DNA from: Gordionus sp. m RMFG-2023
Lineage: Eukaryota > Nematomorpha > Gordioida > Chordodea > Parachordodidae
Direction of reading: 5' to 3'
DNA length: 64,000 nt
NCBI RefSeq assembly: GCF_954871325.1
Contig: NC_088777.1
Coordinates: 7,851,366-7,915,365, forward strand
Below, piece by piece: positions 11,413 to 24,950 of this stretch. Position numbers and translations under genes: made by a program. The notes beneath the pieces were generated by a model. It was not told the DNA's origin, did not search any database, and saw only the letters and a list, made by a program, of their open reading frames with translations. Position 1 is the first letter of the stretch. Every line of letters begins with the position of its first letter.

Positions 11413-14149
11413 GCTTGAGTATCAATGAATTAAAGTTTTTAACTGAAATGTGTCACACTTAGTGATGCCAAACTGATTCCAATCTATTTTGGACAAGTTA
11501 CAACTTTTGCATTCTTTATTTAATTGTACACAAAAAAAACAAGTAACGAGGTACAACCGAACGGTTCTAAGAATTAACAATCTATCATTGAATTATACTC
11601 CTGAACAGATGGCCGCACAAGAAAATTATCTTAATGAATGAAATGTTTTTTTTTATTCATGAAAGTTTGTATAATAAAATTATGTGATAAATTTATTTTA
11701 AAGTTGAAAATAGACATGTAAAAAAATATATCTATATCTAGGGGTGCCTCAGAACTTTTAAGTTACTGGATTTCCACGAATACTCAAAATTTAAAATTAA
11801 AACAATATTTTTTTATCAAATGGATCGCTTTAAGATATATATATTTTGAAAAATTTGAGAGGGAGGGGTGCGAGGGTTCGATCTATTAAATATTCCCATT
11901 TTAGAGAGACGACATTGTTATTTTATAGCCATATGCATCATTTTTAGAGATTTAGTATATAACGTTTTGGTCTTGAACAATATTTTTCCTGTCAACAAAT
12001 CTATTCATTTCAAGGTTTATTTTTCTCTTTATAATTAAATTTAAATGGTTTCGCTTTAGAGTAGGCACTTCAATATAGGGGAAATTGAATATTATATTTT
12101 GCATTGTCTGAGCGATAAAGCACATCAATGCCATTTGACCCATGTATAATCTAATTTTTTTTTAAGATTTAAGAACATATAGCTATTCTTTCTAAATATA
12201 AGAAAAAAATTGTAATAAATAATGTGAGAATATGGCTACCGAAGGCGGTAATTTTTTAGAGAGTAGGTATGGGTCTTTGAAAGGGAAGAGTTTGCCTCAA
12301 ATGATTATTCTCTCATGTCGCTGACTACCGAACACTGTGAATGTTCGAGAACTAAGATATATATATTAATGATATAAGTTATGTATAAAGTTGATTATAT
12401 AAGGAGTGATATTATTTGTACCCGAATATTATGATTATATGTATGTATGGAATGAAGAAGAATGATTATATTAATAAAAATATTTATATTTAATAATTTT
12501 ATTTAACACCAAATATCTGATCCCTTACCATAACTCTCACTAACCCAATATTTCAATTTAAAAATCGTGAATATACCTCAGGAATAATAAGTATGCCCCA
12601 TTTTTAAAAATAATTCCACTCATAACTCCTTAATCTTTTTTAACCCCTCTCCCCGTTTCTCTAGACCTTAGAAAACAAGGTAATTAGAAAGATGGCGCGA
12701 ATCGGGAGAGAGCTTTGATAGGAATAATGCAAAATAGTCGAGACTTATAGCCAAATAGATGGAGAGATAAATATCCTTCCCCAGTGTCTTCCTAGGAGAA
12801 AAAATGATTGAAAACAACATGTCTAGATTTAATCCACAACCCCCCTCCCCCATTTTGTTTACTCACTATTGTAGGAGCACACCTTATGAAAGATATCTAG
12901 AAGAAAATAGATTCTATGACTCCCCTCTCTGGTGCCATAATTTTTATTGCGCTTATAATTTTTTTTATTTATTGATTAGAAAAACTGATTAATGAAATAA
13001 TAGGTACTAATTATGCCTTACGTATTGTTGATTGCTTCTATAATTTTCCTTCTAACATGATGTCAATCTTGTCAATTTATTTTTATTTTCCGAATAATAT
13101 TTTTCTTTAAACTATATCTACTAAACGGGTTGAAGCACTAAAAAGTATGAAATACCTATTAATTATTGACATAAATATATCTTTATGTCTTTATACCTAA
13201 GGCTTGATATCATTTTGTATTTGGTTCGTGATTCAGCTAATATTATTTGTGGCTGGCGTGATCAAAGAATTAATAAGGCACTAAATATTCATGCAAGCCA
13301 GATAGTTATAACTTGCTTCTATTTTAACCTTTAGCATGATACTAATTTTGACAATTTTAATTTTTTTTTAACCAATAATCCTTTTTTTAAAATACCAAAC
13401 AGAATAAAACAATAAAATGTTCTAATAAAGCCATAATTAATGGGTTGTATAAGCCAGATTTTTCAAAAATTTTCATCTTGTCAAATGAAAATTTATTTAT
13501 ATCACAATTCAAGAGATAAAATGAAATTGTTGGGAAAGATTATTCAGTTCTTATATGAACATATTCCTTATTTTACTAATTTCTATAATCATATGCAATT
13601 TAATTTGGAGATGGTTATCGCGGATAGGTGCTTTATCAGGATGTTATAAGTAATATTAAATGAACGAAATTATAAAATAACATGTAAAGCCATGAATTAT
13701 TTGCACGATTAAATTTAAATTTGTAGAAATTATATATTTCCAAACACAACTCATCCGATTTTTTTTTATTTCCCACCACGAAAATGAGGAATAATAATTT
13801 CACAATCCACGGGTTGGTAGGTTGAGTTTTGCAGACCTTATAATCTTCGTAACCTAATATACTATGAGACCTAAAAAGCCCGTTCCGGGCAGGGCTGATT
13901 TAAGGCCTGGAAAAATATTTAACAGGTCGGGCAAGTAGTAAAAATTTTTTTGCCAGGTCGGTCTTTATATTATCAAAATGTAACCATCGAAGACGAGGAA
14001 ACAAATAAAATAATTTGATAAATTTTAATTTATCGTGCGTGAATATTAAAAAAGTTTAAAATATATCATCATATTTTTATCGAAAAGAACATTTTAAGAA
14101 ATTCTAAAAAAATTTCGATATTAATATAAAAACTTAACAAAGATAAACA
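11413..14149. other. Mostly gene-free stretch
   Basis: Contains an ATG-initiated 31-codon frame at 12232-12327 beginning MATEGGNFLES, with less AT bias than its surroundings. It might be a short first exon but has no other support. Around 13010-13420 two diverged copies of a block of about 250 bp (CTTCTAT..TTTTCC / CTAACATGAT) lie in tandem. Near 13870-13970 there are GGGCAGGGC and CAGGTCGG phrases like MITE ends. Confidence 0.4.
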
Positions 14150-14261
14150 AAGTTATGGCTCGATTCATCCAATTTTAAATTAAGATTTTAGCTAAATAAA
14201 TATCAATAGCAGGTCTCTAGATTTTGTTAATAGATGTTCAAACCTTTATGCCATGGCCGTC
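14150..14261. mobile_element. Truncated hAT-MITE half
   Basis: GCTCGATTCATCC .. AGATTTTGTTAATAGATG matches, in inverse orientation, the inner part of the MITE at 24827-24950. It stops at a different repeat end beginning CATGGCCGTCACTAGG at 14259. Confidence 0.5.
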
Positions 14262-14340
14262 ACTAGGCTTTACAATCTCAGGGGGTTCAAAAAGCATTTT
14301 TTTCGGAGTGCACGAGCCCGTGTTTCCCCTCCCCTCGCCC
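14259..14340. mobile_element. End of a hAT-like element (CATGGCCGTCACTAGG)
   Basis: The start resembles the CAGTGGCGTCGCTAGG end at 29708 and the common hAT terminus of that form, followed by AGGGGGTT. Only one end can be recognised. Confidence 0.4.
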
Positions 14341-15383
14341 CAATGACGTTTCTTTCTGTCATCTATCAGAAAACTCCAATCGGCTTGTTTTATATTTTAA
14401 CAACACACCACGTTCCAATATGAATATAAAATCTTTGTTTATGTTTACCCCCTTTTTGTTATTTATTTAAAATATTATTAAATAATAATAAATAAAATAT
14501 TTAAAAAATAATTATTTTAAAAAAAATTCCAAACGATTAAATGAGTTAGCGGTTTTATTTATAAAAAAAAATATAACATATTGTACAATTATAATTATAC
14601 AATTGCTAAAATAAAATGAATTCAAATATAGAGGAAAATAAAGTAATTATTTTTTGATATATTTAAAATTTTAAATTTATAAATTACAAAAATTAACTTT
14701 TCATGTCCCGTTTTAATAATATAAATCTTTAATACTTTATTATGTCCTTTCTTCAATCTCTTAAACGGTTCAATTTTTAAAAATGGTTAACAATATTTTA
14801 GCCAAAAATACTATGCAAGCCCCGGAGATTTTGCTCATAGGTGACAGAGTTGACATCTATTAATGAAATCTCAAGGCTCATATTATTTTGGCGAAAATCT
14901 CAATTTAATTGGTTGAATTGAGCAGTAAGAATATTACGCTATTACCAAAGGACAAGGAAGGAAGAATTAGTACAATTCTTTTTTATAGCTTATCAAGACT
15001 TTGAAAATACGTTGGAATTTGGAACAGAGCGCTTTAACAGGTTACATTATGATTATTAAAATAAAGGGTCAGGGTTTAATTGTCCTTATTTCTAAACTGT
15101 TGTCGGCTAAGCACTCTTTATAACTCACTCTAATCAGCCTCAAAAAAAGACTAGTTAGATTTACTGGAATGGTAGCTTTTAGTTGTACCGAAAAAATGTA
15201 CAACCTCGAATTCATAGCAGGGCCATTTAGCCGCGATAAATACAAAATACAGTAAATTCATATCGTATTTTTAGGTACATATCGCGCCATTGAAACCAAA
15301 AGCTAATTGTAGCGATTTTTAAAAATATAAGTTATCTTGTTTTATCGCATTATATTGATACCTTGAATACAGGCTTTGTAATT
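14341..15383. other. AT-rich stretch with a second MITE fragment
   Basis: At about 14765-14945 (AACGGTTCAATTTTTAAAAA ... GGAGATTTTGCTCATAGGTG ... ATTGGTTGAATTGAGC) lies another decayed copy of the 24827 MITE family. No gene is seen. Confidence 0.4.
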
Positions 15384-15387
15384 TTAA

Positions 15388-17778
15388 CCCTTCACCACAA
15401 ATGTGGAAAAAACTCCCTTAACTACAAAGGTGGGGTCTATTTTACCCCAAATTTTGATTAGCGAAATCTCAGAACATATTAAAAATTGAGATCAATTGAG
15501 TATATATTTAAAAAATATTGGAGATAATAAATACAAAATCTTAGATTAATATTTACTACCAAAAAAAGTTAGACAAATTTTCCTAAAGTTACTGAAATAA
15601 AATTTTCTTTTTGAGTACTTCCTTTAATTATGGTATTATCACTAAATAAAATTCAAAAAATGCAAATTTTATAAAAAAATATATCAAAAAAAATATTAAT
15701 CATCAAATATCATGTAAAATTTTGAGATAACATTCGCGGCAAATTGTATGAATATGATCTTTACAAATAAATTTTGAACAAATTTAAGCAAATTAATGTT
15801 GTTTTTTTTATCTTTCACCCTTGGACACTCATAACTAAACTTCCCTTTTTATTGGAATATGTTTTTCATCAATTATGTTGAGAACGTCCCCTATGTTGTT
15901 ACGTAATAGTCTACATATACAAGGGTTCTCGTATCTACTGGTCATAAATGGAGTTATCAGTTCCATAGCTAATAATTTTATAAATTTAGACCTTTTTATA
16001 GTCAACAAATTATTGGCTTTATAAACTATTAGGGCATTTATTATTGAAATATTTATCATAGTATAAAAAATGGTAAGTGGCCATCTATTTGATCTCCTAG
16101 ATATGGAATATATTGAGCAAAGTTGATCCACTACATCAACTCCTGCTTTGGTTAAATTATAAAAAGTTATAATTTCTGGTTTTAACAATTCACCAGTTGT
16201 TACATCAATTTTATTACCTTTTTGGTATATATGAAACAATAGTAGTATTTTCTTTGAATCCAAATAAACTTGAATATTTCTCTTTTTTTATTAAAAAATA
16301 ATGCAAGTAACTGCTTTTTATTTTTTTTAATAGTCCTTACAATTGTTAGGGAATGTGAAGATAATAAATAATTAGCTAATTCATAGCTAGTAAACCAATT
16401 GTCCATTGTAATATTTCTATTACTTTTTGAAATTGGTTGAATTAGTCTTTCAACTACATCAAATGGCTTGTTTGACAATTTATATGGCCCTTCTGGCTGA
16501 TTGCCAGTATATAATTCTGTTTTTAATAAAGTTCTAGAACTAGAGCATATATTTTCAGACCATATTTTGATGGTTTATTTGGCATATATTGCCTAAATGA
16601 ACATTTTCCTTTGAATGCAGGAAGTATTTCATCAATAATAACATATTGTCCAACAGAATAAGAATTATTGCAATTATCAATAAAAAGATCAAAAATTTCT
16701 CTAATATGTGTGGCTTTATCAAGTGCATTCCTTGTATTTCTTGTATTCATATCATCAAATCTAAGCACTTTCAATAGAAATTGGAATCTATTTATATTCA
16801 TAGTATATCAAAATATATCAACACCAAATCCATACTTATTCCATAAATCTCTTATATTTTGATGACTGGATTTATAAACTCCGGCTATCATTAGCAAACC
16901 AACTAAGGCATTCAATTTATTTTCATCCATTTTGGCATGATAAACAGAGTCATCTTGGACTCAATCTTTTGATTTGTTTATTTTAAAACTAAATCTGTAA
17001 TATTAGGTGAAATGAATAATTTGAGGCTTTCTAATGGTGATTTTGCATTTTTTGCATGAGATTTAACCCCTGGCAAACATGATATTATATTATGGGATCT
17101 TGTGCTTTTTTGTGCAGGGCATTCCATATTCCATTTAGTTTTTCCATCTTTACCTTCATATTTTTATATAATTTATTAAAGACTACCATATTTTACTGTA
17201 ACAATATTTATAGCTATCTTCACACATATCACTATCTATATTGTCCTCCTGTCTCTGAGTTGTGATTGCTGTTAAAATAATCATCATCTGACTCAAAATC
17301 TACTTCACATATATAAATTTTATAAATATCATATATTAAATAGAAAATACTTCCAGAACTTGATGATATTAAATTTTCCATATGCTAATTTTATAGTATT
17401 TTGCTCCACAAGAAAAAAAAATAGTATAAAATTTTAAAATTTTGAGTAACAATATAACAATGAAAAATTTACAAATAAAATTTTTTTTTTCAATTTTATA
17501 TATTAGTTTTTAATATACAATAATATTTATCAATAAAAAAAAATTGTGAAAAAAAAAATTACTTAAGTACAAAGGTGGGACCTATACTACCCCAAGCTCA
17601 ACAAATTGCAAATATTTTAAAAAATATCAAATCAATTATCTTGAAATTTGGTAGATATATTCTTTATAATAAAATATTAAACTACTATAAAAACTAGGTC
17701 AAAATATCTTCAGGTTTTTTAATTACCAAGATTATAAAAGCCGTGGGGTATTATTTACCCCACCTTTGTAGTGAAGGG
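15388..17778 (-). mobile_element. piggyBac DNA transposon, complete ends, decayed gene
   Basis: The element is bounded by TTAA at 15384-15387 and 17779-17782, the target site used by piggyBac. Its terminal inverted repeats are CCCTTCACCACAAATGTGG on the left and CCCTTCACTACAAAGGTGG (inverse of the right end), 17 of 19 identical. A subterminal motif with GTACAAAGG/CTACAAAGGTGGG and a GGGGT-n-ACCCC palindrome occurs at 15422-15449, at 17567-17594 and fused to the right end at 17743-17763. Length is 2391 bp, usual for the family. The transposase gene lies inside on the minus strand. Both ends and the TTAA sites being intact implies that it moved as a unit before the gene decayed. Confidence 0.95.
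15835..17381 (-). pseudogene. piggyBac transposase (DDE_Tnp_1_7), inactivated
   Basis: Reads MENLISSSSG from the ATG at 17381. An acidic N-terminal stretch (VDFESDDDY) follows, as is usual in the family. Near 16800-16930 LVGLLMIAGVYKSS and LWNKYGFG precede NRFQFLLKVLRFDD. Then IDEILPAFKGKCSFRQY, NKPSKYGLKI (first catalytic Asp), NITMDNWFTS (second) and GVDVVDQL (third), followed by SNRWPLTIFYTMINI. An in-frame TGA lies at 16810-16808, and the frame changes near 16520 and 16260; the N-terminal part also has stops. The product would be about 515 residues, slightly short. The C-terminal cysteine-rich finger seen in many piggyBacs is not recognisable. All three catalytic aspartates are still visible. 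Confidence 0.92.
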
Positions 17779-17782
17779 TTAA

Positions 17783-18961
17783 AATAAAATTTAAAATTAC
17801 TCGATTGAAAAGATATTCAATGACTTTTTTCGAAGATATCAAACCTATGAATCAAGATAAAATAATTTTAAATTTTAATATTTTTTGAGAAAATAGATAA
17901 AACAGCCTGTATATAGTCTGTAAGAGCAAGTATGCTTACTTATATAATAAAAAATATTTAACTGATCTTTGATAGTTGTCAAAACGTTTGATGATAGTGC
18001 CATTATATTTGAAGATGTAATTATATTCAATCAATAGTCCTGTATTAATTAAACTTGGTATTGAGGATTGTAATTTATAATAACTTATTTTCTATGTTTT
18101 TATATAAAATTAATACTATATAGCTTTTTTAGTGACAATTCCTATGTATATATTTTATAATGAGTTTAGACTATATTAATAAATTTATTTTTATTAAAAT
18201 ATGTAACAATTTAACAAAAAAAAATATATAATCAAAATAAGGTAAAATTTAATAATTAAAATATATTTTAATAATATATAAAAATCTTTATAATAAAGGT
18301 TTGTGGTGTCAGCAAATTACCATTTAAAATGTAAAAACAATTTTTAAAAATATATATAAAATACAGGATTAGGTAACATTTTATTTATAGAAAATATAAT
18401 ATACACACAGGAAGGTAAATTCCACGTTCTTTCAAAATTCTTTGCTATTCTCTCAAAGCCAGTAAGAGTAGGTGGTGGCATATGAATCAATAAAGTTTGC
18501 TATATAGCTAAACATGTGGTCGTAATAATTTTTTGGATTGTTGAAATCACTATTTATACAAATAGGTTAAGCTAGGATAGTTATAGTAAGTGGCTAAATA
18601 TCTAGATAAAAAATTTATTTAATTATACTCTTCCCTAAAACAAACCATGCGTTTTTCTTCTATGGTTAATAGGATATTTAATAAAATTTGGCTGTTGTGT
18701 AAACTGATTTTATGAGTATGTAATAAAAGTTCATTACAAATAAATAAATACTTTTATCATTCTCATATAATTGTAAAATTTAGCCTTATTTTTTAAGAGT
18801 TTAGGAAAGATGATGTAAAATTCACCCTCCTTTTATTAACATTTAGATTTTTTAATATTCTCTTCATCATTTTGTATAAAAATAATAATTTGATGGAAGC
18901 CATTATGATGATTAAAATCGCGTACAATAATTACCATATGATAAATTTGCAATATGAATGA
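17783..18961. other. AT-rich gene-free stretch
   Basis: No credible frame or element end was found. Confidence 0.5.
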
Positions 18962-19001
18962 AAATCGCTGCGACCGATCAGCTGATACGTCGCTGCGATT
19001 T
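18962..19001. other. 40-bp imperfect palindrome in a GC-rich patch
   Basis: AAATCGC-T-GCGA ... ATCAGCTGAT ... TCGC-T-GCGATTT pairs around the centre at 18981/18982 with three mismatched pairs. A further GATCGCGATTGCGC follows. The patch is much richer in CpG than anything nearby. It could be a protein-binding site or a remnant of a transposon end; its function is unknown. Confidence 0.6.
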
Positions 19002-21929
19002 CGCTCGAAAAGATCGCGATTGCGCTCACTAATTCAAGGTAATAATAACAAATAACATTTATTTAATGTACACACTTAAAACAACCAAAAATAGGGTTCC
19101 CTAGTTCAAAATCTATTTATCCTGAAACAGAAATAAGTTTTAAAAATGAGAGAAACCCGGGGTTTGGTTTATAGTTGGGTAATTACTATATTTTTAGACG
19201 GATATAATATTAGCTAAACCAAGCTTTTAGCCCAAAAATATCACTTTGACCTCTAAGTTTTTCTTAAAAAGATAGCATTGAATCAAGAAAAAACAGATTT
19301 TCCCAGCCCAATATATCTAAAAATTAAAATAGGTTCCTAAATTTATATATATAATTTTTTCCTAAATTCTCTACCCCGCTATTGGCTAATAAATACTCTT
19401 TATGGAGATCGATATCGCGCTCTTGTATTTTTGTGTTTTCACCCTAAATTTAGTCTTTTTCTTCCAACTGACTGCCAAGGTAAAATTGATTTACAGGTGT
19501 TGGCTTGGGGGTCACGATAGCGTTAACTTAGTTCTCCATTTATCCGATAATTGAGTTGATTTTTTAAATTTACATTTTAGAAGAAATATGTTCAGTGAGT
19601 TGTTGAGAATTATATTTAAAAAAAAGAATGCAAGAAAGTTTATTTTTCATAATCATTTAATAAAAATGATTAAATCATAATATTTTGAGTCTTTTGCTAC
19701 ATTCGACATATTTTATAAACTCTACTAGACACTACCCATCTCATCATTCCCGAAATGGGTCCCTTAAATAGGTGTACTAATTATACAGTAAATAATTTTT
19801 TAATATGATAATTGATTTATTTAAAAACTATTTTGCTAAATATCTTACTTTACATAATCATTTAGTGTTGATATTAACAGCTACATATGAGCCAATTTCT
19901 TATAATGGATATATTTTTTAAGATTTTAGCCAGAATATATACAATAGTTGTGCCTAAGCCTCGTAATTTTGTCTCAACTAATTGACTCATTTCACGCCAT
20001 CTAAAAAAATTTAAATTTGCGTAATATTTTTATGAATAAAATATTGAGTTGGCGGTTTCTAAAAATCATCTCAAATCGAATTATGGTATTGGAAAAAACA
20101 GTAGAAATATGGAAGCGCATCTTGATTTTACCACCTTCTGTAAACAGGTTCGAATTACCATTTAATTTCTATTCTTGCAAATTTAATGAGATCTATGTTC
20201 TCGATTTTTCAAGTAACATCTAGAAAATAGTCCGAACTTTTTAAGGATTAGATTGATATGACACACCTCACCTAGAATCATTTTCACGGGTCGCATCCAG
20301 GTAACCTTCAGAATTTTATCCTTACTCATGAATATCTTAAAAGTCTATTCTAAAAATAAAAGTATAATTTTTCTTAGGACAACAATAACACAAAATATTT
20401 TATAAATTTTAAAAAAGTTGGAATTAAAATAATATTTATAAAAAAAACAATTTATCAGCAATATCATTTATTTATTCATTTAATCAATTATAACGAAACT
20501 TAAAACATTGACTTTTCACTAATAATATTATTGCTAAAAAAAACTAAAAGCTAATGATAAGGACGAGATTATTTACTCACAAGACTCAAAAAGGACCAAA
20601 AAAATTGTATTTGATAAAAAGCCAATGAGTTTACAATATGAAATCATTAAAAAATGCCATGCTAAAATATTGTATTAAAATCGAGGTTTAGCTATTGGGA
20701 GGGGGCGGGGGGGAGGGTAGCTACTTATTTAAAATCTCTACCTCCCCCCACCCCCATTTTTATATAGAAAAATTTGTATTTTTAAAGTTTTAAAATATAT
20801 ATATTTATACTCGAGATCAGTCTTGGTTGATATTTTTTGAAAAATTTTTCGGGCCCGGCCTATATTTTTTTTAAAAAATAATCTTTTACAATTTGCCTGA
20901 CCCGTTATAATTATATAGGAGGAATAAATTTACTTAAATTCTAAGTTTTTAAAATTTTTTTCTATATTTTGGGATGGTTTTGCACAAGTTTTCCGACCCG
21001 GCCTTTAGGGCAGTGCCATGACAAGTCACAAAAATTTGATTCACAAACTATTAAAACTATCGAAAAAAAAGAAATGAGCTTTTTTTAAATATAAGAATAA
21101 AGATATGTCCAAAATATATTTCAAAAAATTTTATAAGATTTAACATTACGATATTAAAATTTTGAAAGTTTTGAAACTTTTTCAAATTATTTTTAAAAAA
21201 GTATTTTGGACATTGCATTTTAGCATAATTGAATGATAACATTTAATTTTATATAATATAAATCAATTGTATAGTTTGTCACAACCGGAGAAGATATTAT
21301 GGTTAGAATCATTTAGAAAAATGGTAAAAGGTTAGTTTAGCCATATATGATATGATAACAATTTTTTATAATTTCTTTTTGTTAGAGAACAGTGGAAAAT
21401 TTACTCTAAATTATGACGCTTTTAACGGATCGGGTATATTTACGTTTCAATTATACATTATCAAATGTCAAATAACTGAGAATGTTATGTTTTTTTAGTT
21501 ATGGCTAGATCTGGGCGCCCCATTGAACTTTTGTTTGACATTTCTATGACACTGATTTAAAAATTATCGGCAATCGGCATGCCGGTACCAATATTTATAT
21601 CAGCTGCAGAGCATTGTGACTATTTTTTAAAATATATTTTGTTGTAAAGTTATAATTAATATTAATAATGATAAATTCCATTAATTTTTAATAACTATAT
21701 AATTATAAACTAATAATTATAACTTCATTACATTATATAATATAAAAATTCAAAATTTATAAATACTATTTTATTAATCCAATAATTTTTTTAGCAATTT
21801 TTTAAAAAGGGAACCTGATTTTTTAATAAATATTTCTGCAAAATTTAAATTTATTATCAATAAGAATGTATGATCTTAAAAAAAGATGTAATTTTTAACA
21901 GTGTGAATTCAGGTGGCTAAAGGTCTCTG
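19002..21929. other. AT-rich stretch with MITE-like fragments
   Basis: Near 19925-20090 the phrases CTAAGCCTCGTAATTTTGT and TTTGCGTAATATTTTTATG match the interior of the TAGTGTTG MITE family. A purine/pyrimidine skewed run (GGGAGGGGGCGGGGGGGAGG) lies at 20698-20717, followed by a C-rich run. Around 20850-21020, GGGCCCGGCC and CGACCCGGCC blocks resemble MITE subterminal repeats. No gene is supported. Confidence 0.4.
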
Positions 21930-23790
21930 ATTCCATCTATTTCGACAGTGAGAATTGCTATCCCCTCATTCCATTGTGATTCTGCTCATTGTCCTGGTGG
22001 AATTCATCCTATATCTCTTCAGGACATTACCTATCTATGCAAAACTACCTCAATAATAACCAAGCTAACAAAGTTCTGAAATAAATTTAAAACTGGGAGG
22101 TACCAAGCTTTGCTTTACCCATTGCTCTTTGTAGCAGGAACATTGATTACAAAAACCCAATGAGGATATCAGGCCCATAGCTATCGTCTTAACCCTCCGG
22201 GGCTTAGTTTGCATAATGATTTAAGGTTAAAATATTATGTATTTCACATTTTGAATCCGTTCCAAATAGGCGTGGGCACAGCCGGAAGTTCGTAAGGCTG
22301 CCGAAAAAATTCAATGAGATAATGACTAAGATTGATCTCACGAATATTTTTAATATTCTGTCTCGGAAATCTTTAAATTCCTGGAGCACACTTTTCCCCA
22401 GATATAGCGATCGATTCATATAAAATTCATCTGTAGAAGGGATACAATTGGATCATATAATCATGCCAATCAATGTCTCATTTCCCTTAACCTTATTATA
22501 TTTCATTCAACTAAACCTGATTCGAACCTAATACACACTTTTAAACTCTTTAATCAGGACGAACTAGCATACTATGAATCTCTAGTTAGAGGCAACAATC
22601 AACTCTTGACGACTCTTTGAAAGTGGGGGGAAAATATATTACTCTTACTTCTCTCTCATTAAATCGTTTTTCCTTTTGAAAAGTTTTAATATATCGCGAA
22701 TTCTGTAATCTCTCAGTAGCATCTACACATGACAGGATTTTCACTGGATGCAAACCGCCAAAAACCTATGCCTACCCCCCTCCCTAAAAAATCTCGCCGT
22801 CTTCGGCTGTGATATTTCCACATTAATTACACATTTTTAATTATAATGGTACTCCCTTCATAAATTTTAAAAAGAATAACAAATTGAAATTATTTTAGCT
22901 CTACTACCAACTATCAAAATATTGTGAATATAAAAGAGTTATATTTAGAACACGAATTCAATTTAAAAACCCTCTCATTAATAATGAATACATTATTATT
23001 GTACATTGTTTGGCATGAATATAAGTTTGCTGAGAATGTCTAGGCATTATAAATTATATTAAAAAGGATAGCAGAAAGTTTTATTTGGAATATAATGTCT
23101 GATTGTATGAAATATATAGATTTGAACGAGGATTAGCAATATCATTGAATTATTTTAGGTCTATAAGAAAAATATTTTGCCCGTTTTCATTTAAAAATTT
23201 AATAGATAACCCCCCACCCCCAAAAAAAACATCTCCACCATCCCTAAAGGCACATACCCCTATCCCCCTCAAAAAATTGGATGCAAACTGTTCTAACCCC
23301 CCCCCCCCTCATATAGAGGCTGACTTTTAGGACTATCCCCTTTTAAAATATCCTACTCCATTAAACTTATACAAAATGGGAATCAAGGCACTTTGTTACT
23401 TATTAAAAATGAACAAACACTTGCCATATGCATCCATCTTAAATGTTCATTTAAACAACTGCATATATGCTCTAGTAGTTCTCCCGTGCGACTTGATTAG
23501 AAGGTAGTCTGCAGGGCCATTCTACAGAAGGCGCAATCAATATAGCACCATTCGTGCCTTAAACCCAAATTTGGAAATATCATAAGATCATATTTTTATA
23601 CAAATCATCTTCACTACTCTAGCCACATATAGTGGCTTCGTATTAACCTTCCCTGAACCTCACACATCCGTAGATTTACCCAATGAAATCTGCGAAGGTT
23701 TCTATCTCAAACAAAAATAGCCACACAGGCAATTGCATCAGCTTCATCGGAATTCTTCCTATGGTCCAAATCGAAATATATATATATTAT
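21930..23790 (+). pseudogene. Degraded copy of the restriction-like-endonuclease LINE
   Basis: This is a decayed relative of the LINE at 42619-44785. CCTGGTGGAATTCATCC matches its SPGVDGFRP region, PNEDIRPIAI (about 22158-22187) matches its NKDIRPIAI, and DLTNIFNILSRKSL (near 22330) matches IDFSNAFNSLKRSA of the reverse transcriptase core. Around 23665-23720, PNEICEGFYLKQK resembles the C-terminal DPNEGYYLRQR. Many stops and frame changes separate the pieces. The middle (22450-23500) is hard to align and includes long C-rich runs, so inserted sequence is likely. The far end is less certain than the RT part. Confidence 0.7.
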
Positions 23791-24826
23791 TTAAAAATCT
23801 TTCTTTCTTTTTTGAGTATGATCACACTAATGTTTGAGACATGGATTACTTAATCTTGTCACAATAAATTAAATAAAGAAAGTAAAAGAGTATTCATAAT
23901 ATTACTTGAAAAAAGATTGTTTGGATTTAAGACTTCAGATTTAGAAAATGTATTTTTGATTCAGAAAACAAAAAAACCGCAGAAACAATAGACACTACTT
24001 CATATTAGATCTGGAAGACATATGTCGAAGAATGTTTTATTTTAAAACAATCTGATAATGATGCATACACATGTAACCGAATGTAATGTTTTAAAATTAA
24101 ATGTAATTAGTGGAAAATCTCTGAAATTCCTGAAATCTATTAAAGATACTGTGGTTTTTTAAAATCTTTTCATGTACTATAAAATAAGTTATATGTCGTA
24201 GCGAAATGGTAAATTGGATCATAGATTTCTCAATAATTGATCATCTCATTTTTATAAGTTAATAACCCCAATGTTGGACCCTAGATTTCAAAAGATAAAT
24301 ATTAGTAGAATGCGAGAGAGAGATGTCTATGAAGAGAATTATATGCCATAATTGGCGGATAAACATTCATCCAATACGCGGGAGAGAATCGATAATCTTT
24401 CTCAAAGATTTTAGAACAAAATGTTTGAGACGTTTGTAAAAAGTGAAAGAACTTGATATACTTTCAGTTTTAGCCAGAAAAATATTATATGCCTAGCTAA
24501 ACTAACCCCCACCCCCAGCCAGTGAACTTATTTTTTTCAGTAGCTTGGCCTACCTTAAATTCAAATCTTGACTTGACTATAATTCAAATTTAAACCAAAT
24601 ATTTTATACATTTTAAATGATAGTTTTAATCGAAAAATTACGCCGTTTTCGATTGCTGATCGTTTTAAAGCAAAGCGTCACCATCGCTAATTTTATTGGT
24701 GCACAGTTCTAGTTATGGCGGAAGAAAACAAAAGAAGAAATTTTTGATATAATTTCAATTACCAACAAAAATATGCCTTTTCATTTGATTGATTTTTAAA
24801 GAAAAAATTAAATTTAAAGTTTAAAC
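23791..24826. other. Gene-free stretch
   Basis: Low-complexity AT sequence; no element end or coding frame was recognised. Confidence 0.5.
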
Positions 24827-24950
24827 TAGTGTTGTTAAACGGCCCGATTAGAATTTTAGCAAGGGTTTCAAACGTCATCTATGAACAAAATCTTCTGGCT
24901 TACATAATATTATTTTGGAAAAATCGACTCAATTGGGCCGTATAACCCTA
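24827..24950. mobile_element. 124-bp hAT MITE with 8-bp TSD GTTTAAAC
   Basis: Begins TAGTGTTGTTAAACGGCCC and ends GGGCCGTATAACCCTA, an imperfect inverted repeat. It is flanked by exact GTTTAAAC copies at 24819-24826 and 24951-24958. An 8-bp target duplication and these ends fit a non-autonomous hAT element. There is no coding capacity. Other copies are at 59634, 63694 and (partial) 10440, 14150 and 14765. Confidence 0.92.

Noticed and set aside
12232-12327. Short first exon starting MATEGGNFLES
   Set aside because: Only 31 codons, no donor site clearly in frame and no neighbouring exon; noted only as part of the gene-free stretch.
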